A stretch of DNA of 64,000 bases from Nitratireductor indicus C115 (GTDB lineage: Bacteria > Pseudomonadota > Alphaproteobacteria > Rhizobiales > Rhizobiaceae). The translations under genes were made by a program, and so were the position numbers. Where the stretch lies: NCBI RefSeq assembly GCF_000300515.1, contig NZ_AMSI01000011.1:124001-188000 (forward strand). The letters run 5' to 3'. This document shows positions 8,819-17,603 of this stretch, piece after piece. Numbering within the stretch: position 1 is the stretch's first letter; each line of letters starts with the position of its first letter. The notes below the pieces were generated by a model, which saw only the letters and a list, made by a program, of their open reading frames with translations, did no database searches and was not told where the DNA came from.

Positions 8819-9895
8819 TCAGTCCTTGAGGCCCGCCGACCAATCGCGCGCCGGCTCCTTGCCGGCTGCCTTGAGCCTTGCCATGTACTCCTTCATCACC
8901 AGCTTGGCCGGAAGGCCAGCCGCCTCGTTGGTTTCCACCCACTTGGCTGCGATGTCGGGCAGACCGTCTACCCATTTCTTGCGCTCGGCTTCGGGAAGGG
9001 TGCTGATCTTGGCACCCTCCTTCTCCATCTGCGCCATGGCCGCTTCGGAGTTTTCCGTGATCTCCTTGGCCAGCGCATCGCGGTAGAGCTTGCCCGCTTC
9101 GACGATCGCCTTCTGCACGTCCTCGGGCATGCTGTCGAAACGGTCCTTGTTCATGCCGACGGCCCCCAGATACATGGCGCCGATATTGACCTTGGTGATG
9201 TAGGGCGCGACCTCATGCACCTTGGTCGGCAGGATGCCGGTGGCAAAGGAGAGCGTCCCTTCCGAAACGCCGGTCTGGATGTCCGTGTAGTAGGTCGTCA
9301 GACCGCCGTCGACGGGAATTGCGCCCGTTCCCTCAAGCCAGGTGGCGGAGACGCCGGGAGCGGAAATCTTGCGCCCTTTCAAATCCTCGACCGTGTTGAT
9401 CGGGAAGTTTGTAAGCAGGTGATAGCTGTCGGTGCCAGCACCGCCCAGGAAGACGACATTGTTCTTCTCCCAGGTGGCGGTGATCTCGGGATATTCTTCC
9501 TGGATGCTGTCCACCACCGAAAGGACGGTACCCAGATCATCGGTCGCAAAAGGTGCGAAATAGGTGACGTTTTGCAGCGGCAGGGCGGAGCTTTCCCAGA
9601 GTGTGCCGATCCAGCCGATATCTGTAAGGTTTTCGGCGACCGCGCTCAGCGTTTCACGATATTTGTAGAGCGAGCCGCCATAGGCTTCCGTCCAGGCGAT
9701 GCGGTAGTCCGAGCCCTTTTCCTCAAGGATGCGGTTAACCGCCGGCTTGAAGACACGATCCATCACGCCCACCCAGTGAATGGTCTGCGGGTGGCTCGAC
9801 GCGATAGTCAGGTTGATGGTCTCGACAGCCCATGCCGCCGTCGCCCAGGACGACGCCAATGCGGTTGCCGCAAGCAGTGCCTTGTATGATTTCAT
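8819..9895 (-). CDS. TRAP transporter periplasmic solute-binding protein, DctP family
   Basis: 358 residues. ATG 9895 opens a clear signal peptide (MKSYKALLAATALASSWATA, cleavage after AWA) and is preceded by GGAGGAAACGAA, although the frame runs on upstream. The mature protein binds the substrate in the periplasm and delivers it to DctQM. Family features include the long segment around SAPGVSATWLEGTGAIPVDGG. It lies 56 bp after the end of the large molybdenum-hydroxylase subunit gene and on the same strand, which suggests shared transcription and a shared substrate. Confidence 0.92.
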   Translation of the reverse strand: MKSYKALLAATALASSWATAAWAVETINLTIASSHPQTIHWVGVMDRVFKPAVNRILEEKGSDYRIAWTEAYGGSLYKYRETLSAVAENLTDIGWIGTLWESSALPLQNVTYFAPFATDDLGTVLSVVDSIQEEYPEITATWEKNNVVFLGGAGTDSYHLLTNFPINTVEDLKGRKISAPGVSATWLEGTGAIPVDGGLTTYYTDIQTGVSEGTLSFATGILPTKVHEVAPYITKVNIGAMYLGAVGMNKDRFDSMPEDVQKAIVEAGKLYRDALAKEITENSEAAMAQMEKEGAKISTLPEAERKKWVDGLPDIAAKWVETNEAAGLPAKLVMKEYMARLKAAGKEPARDWSAGLKD

Positions 9896-9951
9896 TTCGT
9901 TTCCTCCATCCTCAATCTTCTTCGTTTCTCCCCTTCTTGCGGGGGAGGAGT

Positions 9952-12327
9952 TCAGACCTTGCCGAGCGCCCGCAAAACGCGCTCCGGCGTGAACGGCATG
10001 CGCGAGACGCTTGCGCCGAAGGGCGACAAGGCATCGTTGATCGCGTTCATGACGGCTGCAGGCGCGGCTGCCGTGCCGGCCTCCCCGACACCTTTCGCAC
10101 CAAGCGGCGAGGTTTCGGTGGGCGTTTCCACATGCCCGACATGAATGTCGGGCATTTCGGCGGCCATCGGCGTCAGATAATCGGCCATGGTGCCGCACAG
10201 AAGCTGCCCTTCGGGGCTGTAGAGACATTCCTCGAAAAGGGCGCCGCCCAATCCCTGCACCACGCCGCCGCGTATCTGCTCGTCGACCAGAAGCGGATTG
10301 ATGATGCGCCCGCAATCCTCCACCACCCAGTGATCGAGAAGCCGCACCTGCCCCGTCTCGATATCCACCTCCAGGTGGGAGGCCTGCACGCCGTTGGTGA
10401 AGGCGAAGGGATAGCCCTGCGGCACATAGTGGCGGGCCGCCGTCAGTTCCGCGTGGAAGCCCGCCGGCAGGGTGTCCGGCCGGAAATAGGCGATCCTGCC
10501 CAATTCCGACAGGGGCATGCGTTCCTCACCGCTGGCGCGGGAGACGACGGCGCCAGCGCTTATGTCGAGTTCGCCGGGTTGCGCCTGCAGGATCGTGGCG
10601 GCCACCGTCAAGAGATTTTCCTTCAGGGCCTCGGCCGTCTTCATCACCGCGACGCCGCCGATGCCTGCGCCGCGCGAGGCCCAGGTGGCACCGCCATAGG
10701 GCGATGTCTGTGTGTCGCCGGTGTAGACGCGCACCCGCTCCAATGGCACGCCGAGATGTGTTGCCGCGATCTGGGCCATGATCGTCTCGGTACCCTGCCC
10801 TTGCTCGGTCACGCTGACCATCACCCGGATATCGCCCGAGGGCTCCATCTTCATGACGCAGCCATCCTGAGCGGAAATCCGCGCCCCGCCGACGCCGTAG
10901 AAGGCAGGGCCTGGATTGGTGATCTCGATGAAGGTGGCAAAGCCGATGCCGCGATAAACACCGCGCTCGCGCGCTTCAGCCTGTTCGCGGCGCAGGCGTT
11001 CATAGTTCATCATTTCGGCGAGCCTTGCGTGGCACTCCTCATGTGAAAGGCGCTCGAAGACATAGCCGGTCGGCGAAGTGTGCGGGTACATGTCCTGCGT
11101 CACCACGTTGCGGCGCCGCATTTCAAGAGGATCGATCCCCAGGGCGTGGGCGGCCTGATCGACCAGCCCCTCGGTCACCGCACAGGCCACCGGGTGACCG
11201 ACCGCGCGGTATTGGCACATGGGCGTCTTGTTCTGGAAAACGACCTGCAGTCGGCCGCGATAGGACGGCATTCTGTAGGGGCCGCCCATGAGGCGGATCG
11301 CTTGATTTCCCTCCACGGCGCTCGTGCGCGGATAGACGGAGAATGGCCCGATCCCTGTCAGATCGTCGACCTCCATGGCAAGTATCTCACCCTCGGCGGA
11401 AACGGCCATTCGCGCCTTCACCCGATGGTCACGGGCGTGAATATCCGTCTGGAAGGCCTCAAGCCGGTCGGCGATGAACTTGACTGGCCGGCCGTGGCGG
11501 ATCGACAGCGCGCAAGCGGCCATCTCCTCGCCATAGACATGGAGCTTCAGACCGAAGGAACCGCCGACATCCGGCGCGATGACGCGCACGCTGCCCTCCT
11601 CCAGCCCGAAATGCCGGGCAAAAACGTCCTGCATCTGGAACGGTGTCTGGGTGGAATGGTGCACGGTCAGCTGGCGCAGAGCGGGATCGAAATCGGCAAC
11701 GATGGAGCGTGGCTCCAGCGTCAGGCCGGTGTGGCGACCGAAATGGAACGTGCCTTCCGCGATATGGGCGGCGCTGGCGAAAGCCGCATCGACCTCGCCC
11801 TTCTCCAGATCGAGGCGGAAGGCAAGGTTGTCGCCCAGTTCCGGATGGATCACATGCGCATCGCTTTCGAGCGCCGTTTCCGGATCGACGACGGAAGGCA
11901 GAGCCTCCCACTCCACCTCGATCAAATCCGCTCCATCCTCGGCAAGGGCGCGGCTTTCGGCAAGGACTACGGCAACGGGTTCGCCGTGCCAGCGCGCGAC
12001 GTCGACGGCAAGCGGATATTGCTCGGCGGATTTCAGTCCCGGAAAATGCCCCAGGACGCCGACCCAGGGCTGGCACATGGACCTGATGTCCTGGCCGGTG
12101 ATGACATCAATGACACCCGGAACGGCGCGTGCTGCCTGCGTATCGATGGACAGGATGCGCGCATGGGCATGCGGGCTGCGCACGAAGGCGACATGGGCGA
12201 GATTGCGGAAAGCGATATCGTCGACATAGCGCCCGCGCCCCTGGGACAAGCGGCGCGCATTCTCGCGTGGAACGGTCTTGCCAACGAAATTACTCTTGTC
12301 GGCACGGGCGTCGTTACGCTTCAGCAC
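9952..12327 (-). CDS. Xanthine dehydrogenase-family molybdenum hydroxylase, large (Moco-binding) subunit
   Basis: This 791-residue catalytic subunit binds molybdopterin cytosine dinucleotide and hydroxylates the substrate with water as oxygen donor. Visible blocks are GRGRYVDDI near the N terminus, RSPHAHARILSID, GGSFGLKLHVYGEE and the catalytic Glu in KGVGEAGTAAAPAAV near the C terminus. The active-site loop reads QYRAVGHPVA, not the AYXCSFR loop of true CO dehydrogenase, so it is not CoxL of CO oxidisers. The start is GTG 12327, overlapping coxS by 14 bp, with GAGGAGG eight bases before it; the longer frame beginning at 12483 only reads through coxS. Substrate unknown. Confidence 0.92.
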   Translation of the reverse strand: MLKRNDARADKSNFVGKTVPRENARRLSQGRGRYVDDIAFRNLAHVAFVRSPHAHARILSIDTQAARAVPGVIDVITGQDIRSMCQPWVGVLGHFPGLKSAEQYPLAVDVARWHGEPVAVVLAESRALAEDGADLIEVEWEALPSVVDPETALESDAHVIHPELGDNLAFRLDLEKGEVDAAFASAAHIAEGTFHFGRHTGLTLEPRSIVADFDPALRQLTVHHSTQTPFQMQDVFARHFGLEEGSVRVIAPDVGGSFGLKLHVYGEEMAACALSIRHGRPVKFIADRLEAFQTDIHARDHRVKARMAVSAEGEILAMEVDDLTGIGPFSVYPRTSAVEGNQAIRLMGGPYRMPSYRGRLQVVFQNKTPMCQYRAVGHPVACAVTEGLVDQAAHALGIDPLEMRRRNVVTQDMYPHTSPTGYVFERLSHEECHARLAEMMNYERLRREQAEARERGVYRGIGFATFIEITNPGPAFYGVGGARISAQDGCVMKMEPSGDIRVMVSVTEQGQGTETIMAQIAATHLGVPLERVRVYTGDTQTSPYGGATWASRGAGIGGVAVMKTAEALKENLLTVAATILQAQPGELDISAGAVVSRASGEERMPLSELGRIAYFRPDTLPAGFHAELTAARHYVPQGYPFAFTNGVQASHLEVDIETGQVRLLDHWVVEDCGRIINPLLVDEQIRGGVVQGLGGALFEECLYSPEGQLLCGTMADYLTPMAAEMPDIHVGHVETPTETSPLGAKGVGEAGTAAAPAAVMNAINDALSPFGASVSRMPFTPERVLRALGKV

Positions 12328-12832
12328 GGCCGGCCTCCTCGTCCTTGCAACCGGCTTTGGCGGCCAGTTCGTCCGATGCGGCGAGCGTCGCCTCAACGAT
12401 TGCCTGATAGCCAGTGCAGCGGCAGTAATTGCCCGAAAGATACTCTCGCGCTTCCTCGCGGCTCGGCTCTTCCTGCGAGCCAAGATACTGATGGGCCGTC
12501 AGAAGCATGCCGCTGGTGCAAAAGCCGCATTGCAGGGCGTTGCGCGCGTGAAAATGCTTCTGAAGCGCCTGCATTCTTTCGTCGTCGGCAAGCCCTTCCA
12601 GAGTGCGTATGTCGCAGCCCTCGGCCTGAATGGCGAACATCAGGCAGCCGCGCGCAATGCGCCCATCCACATAGACCGTGCAGGCACCGCAGACACCGTG
12701 CTCACAGCCGATATGCGTCGCCGTCAACCCAACCGTCTGGCGCAGGAAATCGGCCAAGGTCATACGTTGCGGCGCATCATGGGTGACGGTCCGGCCGTTC
12801 AGCGTAAGGGTGATGGGAAAAACACTATCCAT
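12314..12832 (-). CDS. Molybdenum hydroxylase [2Fe-2S] small subunit
   Basis: 172 residues with two [2Fe-2S] clusters: a plant-type ferredoxin cluster in GCEHGVCGACTVYVDGR (about 42-58) with a fourth Cys in ARGCLMF, and the helical second cluster in LQCGFCTSGMLL (about 100) plus YCRCTGYQ (about 136). It passes electrons from the Moco of the large subunit to the FAD of the medium subunit. It sits between those two genes with overlaps on both sides (8 bp with the FAD subunit, 14 bp with the large subunit), showing tight translational coupling. Confidence 0.95.
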   Translation of the reverse strand: MDSVFPITLTLNGRTVTHDAPQRMTLADFLRQTVGLTATHIGCEHGVCGACTVYVDGRIARGCLMFAIQAEGCDIRTLEGLADDERMQALQKHFHARNALQCGFCTSGMLLTAHQYLGSQEEPSREEAREYLSGNYCRCTGYQAIVEATLAASDELAAKAGCKDEEAGRAEA

Positions 12833-13700
12833 GGGCCTTGCCGCTCCGGGAAACCATGTCGGCCAGAAGACGCTTCGTCAGCACACCGATCAGATGACGC
12901 TTGGTGGCAGGTCCATTATGCAGGTCCGCCGTGGGCTCGATCTCGGAGGCAAGCGCCTTGACCGCAGGTTCCGGGTCGAGTGCGGCCAGTTCCTGGCCGA
13001 CAAGGGTTGCGGCGGCCTGCTCAGCCAGTACCGCGCGGTCGCAAACCCCGAAACAGGCAAGCCTTGCAGCAGCGATCCGACCGTTCTCCACGTCGAGGAC
13101 GAAAGCGCCTCCGGCAGATGCATAGTCGCCGGAACGGCGCACGAATTCCTGGATACCGGAAAGCCGGCCCGCGGGCGCCTTCGGCACCGTCACGGAGACG
13201 ATGATCTCACCGGGAGCCAAATCCACCGCATAGGTGCCAAGGAAGAATTCGGCCGCCGGAACACTGCGCTGTCCTTCCGGGCCACGAATGTCGATCCTTG
13301 CGTCCAGTGCCTGCACCACCGCCGGCATTTCGGAAGCCGGATCGGCATGGGCGAGATTGCCGCCGATCGTGCCCCGCGAACGGATCGCCTCATGGGCGAT
13401 GAGCGCGACCGCATCGCGAATGAGCGGGACGTGGGTCGCCAGAAGCGCGGATTCGCGCAAATCCACATAGCGCGCCATCGCGCCAATGCGGATCGCGTCG
13501 CCCGTGTCCTCGATCCCGGAGAGCCCCGGCAGACCCGCGATATCGAGCAGCACGCTCGGGCGCGCCATACGCATGGCCATTGCGGGAATGAGGCTCTGGC
13601 CGCCGGCGATCACCTGCGCATCGTCGCCATGGGCGGCGAAGATCTCCTGCATCTCCTCGAAGCAGGACACGCGCACATAATCGAACGGCGCCGCCTTCAT
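12825..13700 (-). CDS. Molybdenum hydroxylase FAD-binding medium subunit
   Basis: 291 residues of the CoxM/XdhB family. FAD-binding signatures are AGGQSLIPAMAMRMARP near residue 35 and TIGGNLAHADPASEMPA near 110. ATG 13700 is preceded by a perfect GGAGG six bases upstream; the frame extension to 13742 is not needed. It is the first gene of the unit coxM-coxS-coxL-dctPQM. Its promoter and the TetR-type palindrome lie just upstream, back to back with the tetR gene. Confidence 0.94.
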   Translation of the reverse strand: MKAAPFDYVRVSCFEEMQEIFAAHGDDAQVIAGGQSLIPAMAMRMARPSVLLDIAGLPGLSGIEDTGDAIRIGAMARYVDLRESALLATHVPLIRDAVALIAHEAIRSRGTIGGNLAHADPASEMPAVVQALDARIDIRGPEGQRSVPAAEFFLGTYAVDLAPGEIIVSVTVPKAPAGRLSGIQEFVRRSGDYASAGGAFVLDVENGRIAAARLACFGVCDRAVLAEQAAATLVGQELAALDPEPAVKALASEIEPTADLHNGPATKRHLIGVLTKRLLADMVSRSGKAHG

Positions 13701-13747
13701 GCTTTCCTCCCCAATCACCAATGGGGTGGCCCATTGGTGCATATTTG

Positions 13748-13763
13748 TTTATCGTTTGATAAA
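13748..13763. promoter_or_regulatory. TetR-type operator at the molybdenum hydroxylase promoter
   Basis: TTTATC-GTTT-GATAAA, with perfect 6-bp arms. It lies immediately downstream of the minus-strand -10 and covers the expected start site of the coxMSL transcript. The same arms recur at 15385-15400 in front of coxG. The nearest regulator is the divergent TetR gene at 13881. Confidence 0.75.
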
Positions 13764-13791
13764 TAAGATCAATAGACCGGGCCAAAGTCAA
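13763..13791 (-). promoter_or_regulatory. Promoter of the coxMSL-dctPQM operon
   Basis: Read on the minus strand: TTGACT (13786-13791), exactly 17 bp, then TCTTAT (13763-13768). The expected start site is near 13756, inside the TTTATC-N4-GATAAA palindrome, which is the layout of a repressed promoter. Confidence 0.7.
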
Positions 13792-13880
13792 TACGCATTT
13801 TCTCGTGCTTGATGCCGGTTCTGGCAGCGGCTAGTTAGACAGGCCGAGCAAGGCAAACGGGCCGGGCGGACAGGATTGCG

Positions 13881-14534
13881 ATGGGTGTGAACGAGAAGAA
13901 GCGACTATCGCCGGAGCTGCGCGAGAAGCAGATCGTCTCGGAAGCGATCGCCTTTTTTGCGGATCAGGGATTCGGCGGTCAGACACGCGAACTCGCCAAG
14001 CGGATCGGTATCACGCAACCGCTTCTGTATCGCTATTTCGCCAGCAAGGATGCGCTCATCGAGCGGGTCTACCAGGATGTGTTCGTCGGTCGGTGGAAGG
14101 AAGACTGGCAAGCAATCCTTACGGAGCGCGCCATCCCGCTGCGTGAAAGGTTGACCCGGGTCTATCGCGAATATGCGCGCGTCATCGACAACCGCGAATG
14201 GGTGCGCATTCTCATTCTCGCCGGCATGAAGGGCGAAAGCCTGAACCGCCGCTATCTCGATCAGGTTCGCGACAAGCTCATCGAGCCGCTGTGCCGCGAG
14301 ATGCGGCATGAGGCGGAATTGCCCTCTCCCGAAGATGTGCCCTTGAGCTCGCAGGAACTGGATATCGCCTGGTCCTTCCACGGAACGTTCATTTATCGCG
14401 GCATCCGCAAATGGATCTACAACGTGCCGGTGGAGGGCGATGCCGACGCGGCCGTCGACAACGCCATCAGTGTTTTTCTCGACGGGTTCCCCAAGACATT
14501 GCCGCGCATACTGAGCGGGTCGGCCGCAGGTTAG
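13881..14534 (+). CDS. TetR-family transcriptional regulator
   Basis: 217 residues. The N-terminal helix-turn-helix is clear: EAIAFFADQGFGGQTRELAK, then ITQPLLYRYFASKDALIERVY (about 20-65); the remainder is the helical ligand-binding domain. It is divergent from coxM with the shared palindrome in the 180-bp space, so it most likely represses the hydroxylase/TRAP operon and coxG until a pathway substrate binds. The ATG at 13881 gives a normal family length. It is convergent with coxG, with a palindromic repeat between them. Confidence 0.9.
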   Translation: MGVNEKKRLSPELREKQIVSEAIAFFADQGFGGQTRELAKRIGITQPLLYRYFASKDALIERVYQDVFVGRWKEDWQAILTERAIPLRERLTRVYREYARVIDNREWVRILILAGMKGESLNRRYLDQVRDKLIEPLCREMRHEAELPSPEDVPLSSQELDIAWSFHGTFIYRGIRKWIYNVPVEGDADAAVDNAISVFLDGFPKTLPRILSGSAAG

Positions 14535-14642
14535 AAGGTAACCAGACCTGCCCCGTCTCCTTATTGTTGGAATCTGATCGTCCAGATGCCCTTGAGCGCC
14601 TCCAGATCGGTTCGCCGTTTCACGGAAACCCTGAACCGATCT

Positions 14643-14706
14643 ATCTCTTTGTTTTTCCGCATTTATGCAGACGTCAGGTGATTCCACCCGACTGCAAAAT
14701 GCTCTA
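14643..14706 (+). repeat. Dispersed 64-bp palindromic intergenic repeat, copy 1
   Basis: It begins ATCTCTTTGTTTTTCCGCAT and ends TGCAAAATGCTCTA, sharing layout with 17444, 44320 and 58739. The inner part folds on itself: GCATTT/AAATGC, TGCA/TGCA and GTCAGGTG/CACCCGAC. This copy sits between convergent tetR and coxG and includes the coxG stop codon. It resembles the small palindromic elements known from rhizobia and Brucella (RIME, Bru-RS), but I cannot assign it to a named family. Confidence 0.8.
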
Positions 14707-15324
14707 GCCAAGCCAAAGCCCGAAAAGCGCAATAACGGCGAGCGCCAGAAGCACGCCGTTCAAACGTGCCTGGAACAGGAGCGCGGAAAGTGTCCTGTCG
14801 CTATTGCCGGCGTGTGCAGGGTTTGCGGAGAAGCCAGCGCGTGTTGCGGAATGCGCCGCGCCGGCGCCGGCATCAGTGCCTTCGCCTGCAAGTTCGCGCT
14901 CGAGGCCTTCCATCATCAGCTTGATATTGCGCATGGAAACCGCTTCCACGAGGCGCCCGCCCAATGCGGCGAGCTTGCCGTTCATGACGGTCTCGGCGGT
15001 ATAGGCGATGCGAGTCGAACCGTCCTCGCCTTCCTCCAGCCGGATGCAGGCGCTTCCCCGCGCATGACCCGACGCACCGCCATCGCCGGAGCCCGTCAGG
15101 CGAAAGCCGTTGCAAGGGTCGAGGTCTTCAAGCTGCACCTTGCCCTTGAAGCGCGCCCGGATCGGCCCGACCTTGACGCTGACGGTGGCCGCATAGCAGT
15201 TTTCACCGACCTCCTCCAGATGGTCGCAACCGGGAAGGATGCGCGCCAGACTTTCTGCCTGCGTCAAGGCTTCCCATACCCGCGTTTTCGATGCGGCAAC
15301 CTCATAGACACCAGACAGGTTCAT
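14704..15324 (-). CDS. coxG: CoxG/SRPBCC family protein with C-terminal membrane anchor
   Basis: 206 residues. The N-terminal SRPBCC lipid-pocket domain is seen in MNLSGVYEVAASKTRVWEAL, SLARILPGCDHLEEV and VKVGPIRARFKGKV; a glycine/alanine-rich linker leads to a single hydrophobic C-terminal segment (LNGVLLALAVIALFGLWLG). CoxG proteins are thought to tether molybdenum hydroxylases to the membrane. ATG 15324 follows GGGGGAG; the longer frame to 15369 lacks support. It stands apart from coxMSL but its promoter carries the same palindrome, so both are probably co-regulated. No coxD/coxE/coxF maturation genes are in the window. Confidence 0.85.
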   Translation of the reverse strand: MNLSGVYEVAASKTRVWEALTQAESLARILPGCDHLEEVGENCYAATVSVKVGPIRARFKGKVQLEDLDPCNGFRLTGSGDGGASGHARGSACIRLEEGEDGSTRIAYTAETVMNGKLAALGGRLVEAVSMRNIKLMMEGLERELAGEGTDAGAGAAHSATRAGFSANPAHAGNSDRTLSALLFQARLNGVLLALAVIALFGLWLG

Positions 15325-15382
15325 CGCTTCTCCCCCAAATTCCGCGCCGCGCCACTTAAACGGCCTCAATGGATTTTCTTGC

Positions 15383-15402
15383 TATTTATCAATTGATAAA
15401 TA
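15383..15402. promoter_or_regulatory. TetR-type operator at the coxG promoter
   Basis: A perfect 20-bp palindrome centred on AATT, containing TTTATC-AATT-GATAAA (15385-15400). Arms and spacing are identical to the site at 13748. It lies 59-78 bp before the coxG start. Confidence 0.75.
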
Positions 15403-15530
15403 AAAGAGCAAGAAGCGTTCCGAAAACCCCGAAGGGCAGCGACAACCGAACGTTCCGTGCGAAATCGGCTGCGGCAAGCATTTACATTTTCCCGACTTGA
15501 TGCCCTCATAGGCAGCGGAGGAAGAGGAGG

Positions 15531-17435
15531 ATGGCTGCTAAGCGGCCATGCGGCGCGATGTTTCCACGATCCGATCACATCCGTGAAATCGAGAATGTCG
15601 GCATGGGAATGGCGACCGGGCGCGATGAGATCGTCGTCCAGTCCTGGTTGCGCTGCCTTGAGCAGCACCAGCTCGATCCCGCGCAGAATTGCGAAGCCTT
15701 CATCGTGCCCGATCACAAGCTCCGCGAACACCGGCAACAGTCGGAAGAACTCATCAACATCGCCCGCTCAGGGCTGGAGCACCTGTTCCAACAGGTTGCG
15801 GGACAGAACTATGTGCTGCTTCTGTCGGACCGCCAGGGCGTGACCGTCGAATTTCTGGGCGATCCGCTATTCGACAACAATCTGCGCAAGGCGGGCCTTT
15901 ATATGGGCTCGGAATGGTCGGAGGGGCGCGCGGGCACCTGCGCCGTCGGGGCCTGTATGGAGACGGGCGAAGCGCTGACCATTCATCAGACGGATCATTT
16001 CGACAACACGCATACCCCCCTCTCCTGCACGGCAGCCCCCATCTACGACATGCGCGGATCGCTGAACGCAGTGCTCGACATCTCGCTCCTGAGTTCGCCC
16101 ATTCTCAAGGCCAGCCAAAACCTCGCCCTTCATCTCGTGAATGCGACCGCGCGGCGTATCGAGCTTGCCAACCTGATGGCCAATACGCGCCATGAATGGG
16201 TGCTGCGATTCGCGCGCTCGCCCGAATTCCTGGACGTCGATCCGGAAGCCGCCATTTCCATCGATCCCAATGGCAGGGTGATTGGCATGACCCATGGCGG
16301 CGCGAAGCTTCTCGCACGGGCCTCGGGACTCGACTGGAGAAGGCCCGAGACACTGCTTGGCCAGCCGCTTTCGCTTTTCTTCGACACGGACATAGACAGT
16401 CTTCCCGATCTGACACGCAGCCGACCGACCGAGGAACGGGTTCTTTTCGCGCGCGACGGCAATGCGCTGTTTGCCCATGCCATCGAGCCCAACACGCGGG
16501 CGCGGCGGCGGATGCCCGCAAGGGATCAAATCCCCTCTCCGCTGCGCCGGCTGGGCGGCGATGAACCCTCAATCCTTGCGCTTCAGGCAAAGGCGGCAAA
16601 GCTCGCGCGAACGCGCTTGCCGATCCTCATCCAGGGAGAGACGGGAACGGGCAAGGAATATCTCGCCCGTGCGCTGCATGACGGCAGCGGCCTTTCGGGC
16701 CGCTTCGTTGCCGTCAACTGCGCGGCAATCCCCGAGCAACTCATCGAAAGCGAGTTGTTTGGCCATGTCCCGGGGGCCTTTACCGGCGCTTCCGCCAAAG
16801 GGCGCAAGGGACTGATCGAACAGGCGGATGGCGGCACGCTGTTCCTCGATGAGATCGGCGACATGCCTTACACTCTGCAAAGCCGGCTTCTGCGAGTCCT
16901 TGCGGAACAGGAGGTGCTGCCTGTGGGGGCATCCGAACCCCGGCCGGTGCGCGTTCGCATCGTCTCGGCATCGCATCATTCCCTGCCCGAAGCCGTGCGC
17001 GAAGGACGCTTCCGCGAAGACCTCTATTACAGGCTCAACACCGCAACGATCACGCTTCCGCCATTGCGCGAGCGGCCCGATTTCGACTGGCTGGTAGAAC
17101 GTGTTCTGAAGCGCCACGCAAGTGAAGGCAACAATCCCGCCCTGTCGAAAGCGGCCATTCTGGCGCTTAAAGCCCACGCCTGGCCCGGCAATATCCGCGA
17201 ACTCGATAATGTCATCGCCGTGGCTACGGCTCTTTGCGAAAAGGGCCATATAGACCTCGCGGATCTGCCCGAGCACCTGTCTTGCGAAGGGGAAACCGAT
17301 GCGGATGCGCAGGCACTCAGGCAATTGCTCGTGGCCTGCGACTGGAACGTTTCGGAAGCCGCCCGCAGGCTCGGCCTCGACCGCTCGACCGTGCACCGGC
17401 GCATGAAGCGTCACGGCATTTCCCAGCCGCATTAG
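15531..17435 (+). CDS. Sigma-54-dependent transcriptional activator, AcoR type (GAF - AAA+ - Fis HTH)
   Basis: 634 residues. An N-terminal GAF-like sensor region (about 70-220, containing EWSEGRAGTCAVGAC) is followed by a PAS-like linker, the AAA+ domain with Walker A GETGTGKEY (about 369), the sigma-54 contact loop GAFTGA (about 414) and Walker B LFLDEIGD (about 437), then a Fis-type HTH (VSEAARRLGLDRSTVHRRM, about 606). ATG 15531 is preceded by GGAGGAAGAGGAGG. It is a full-length activator that would open the -24/-12 promoter found 170 bp downstream. The AcoR-like domain order and the butanediol-dehydrogenase-like genes next door suggest a small ketone or diol as inducer; that is inference. 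Confidence 0.93.
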   Translation: MAAKRPCGAMFPRSDHIREIENVGMGMATGRDEIVVQSWLRCLEQHQLDPAQNCEAFIVPDHKLREHRQQSEELINIARSGLEHLFQQVAGQNYVLLLSDRQGVTVEFLGDPLFDNNLRKAGLYMGSEWSEGRAGTCAVGACMETGEALTIHQTDHFDNTHTPLSCTAAPIYDMRGSLNAVLDISLLSSPILKASQNLALHLVNATARRIELANLMANTRHEWVLRFARSPEFLDVDPEAAISIDPNGRVIGMTHGGAKLLARASGLDWRRPETLLGQPLSLFFDTDIDSLPDLTRSRPTEERVLFARDGNALFAHAIEPNTRARRRMPARDQIPSPLRRLGGDEPSILALQAKAAKLARTRLPILIQGETGTGKEYLARALHDGSGLSGRFVAVNCAAIPEQLIESELFGHVPGAFTGASAKGRKGLIEQADGGTLFLDEIGDMPYTLQSRLLRVLAEQEVLPVGASEPRPVRVRIVSASHHSLPEAVREGRFREDLYYRLNTATITLPPLRERPDFDWLVERVLKRHASEGNNPALSKAAILALKAHAWPGNIRELDNVIAVATALCEKGHIDLADLPEHLSCEGETDADAQALRQLLVACDWNVSEAARRLGLDRSTVHRRMKRHGISQPH

Positions 17436-17443
17436 AGTTGTTC

Positions 17444-17507
17444 ATCTCTCTGCTTTTCCGCATGTGTGCGGAGGTCAAGTGATCCCACCTGACTGCAAAC
17501 CCCTCTA
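17444..17507 (+). repeat. Dispersed 64-bp palindromic intergenic repeat, copy 2
   Basis: It begins ATCTCTCTGCTTTTCCGCAT and ends CAAACCCCTCTA. The inner dyad GTCAAGTGATCCCACCTGAC is conserved in form. It lies 9 bp after the sigma-54 activator stop codon, in the same orientation relative to its upstream gene as the other copies. Confidence 0.75.
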
Positions 17508-17533
17508 ACGCGCGACAGCCGTTGCGCCACACC

Positions 17534-17561
17534 TGTTGCATCATAAGCGCATGTTGCAACA
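17534..17561. promoter_or_regulatory. Candidate upstream activator sequence for the sigma-54 activator
   Basis: TGTTGCA (17534-17540) is followed by the perfect palindrome TGTTGCAACA (17552-17561), whose half-site is the same TGTTGCA; a further GTTGCG sits at 17521. These lie 43-70 bp upstream of the -24 element, in the region where enhancer-binding proteins bind. Confidence 0.5.
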
Positions 17562-17603
17562 GCCAGTCGCCGTCAAACCCTTGATTTTCCGCTGCCGACC
17601 TGT

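Noticed and set aside
9952-12327. Aerobic CO dehydrogenase large subunit
   Set aside because: The form I loop AYXCSFR is absent (QYRAVGHPVA instead), so CO oxidation is not supported despite the coxMSL gene order and coxG.
11080-12786. 568-codon open frame on the plus strand opposite the molybdenum hydroxylase genes
   Set aside because: Antisense shadow of GC-rich codons: low-complexity Arg/His-rich translation with no domain, while the other strand has clear conserved subunits.
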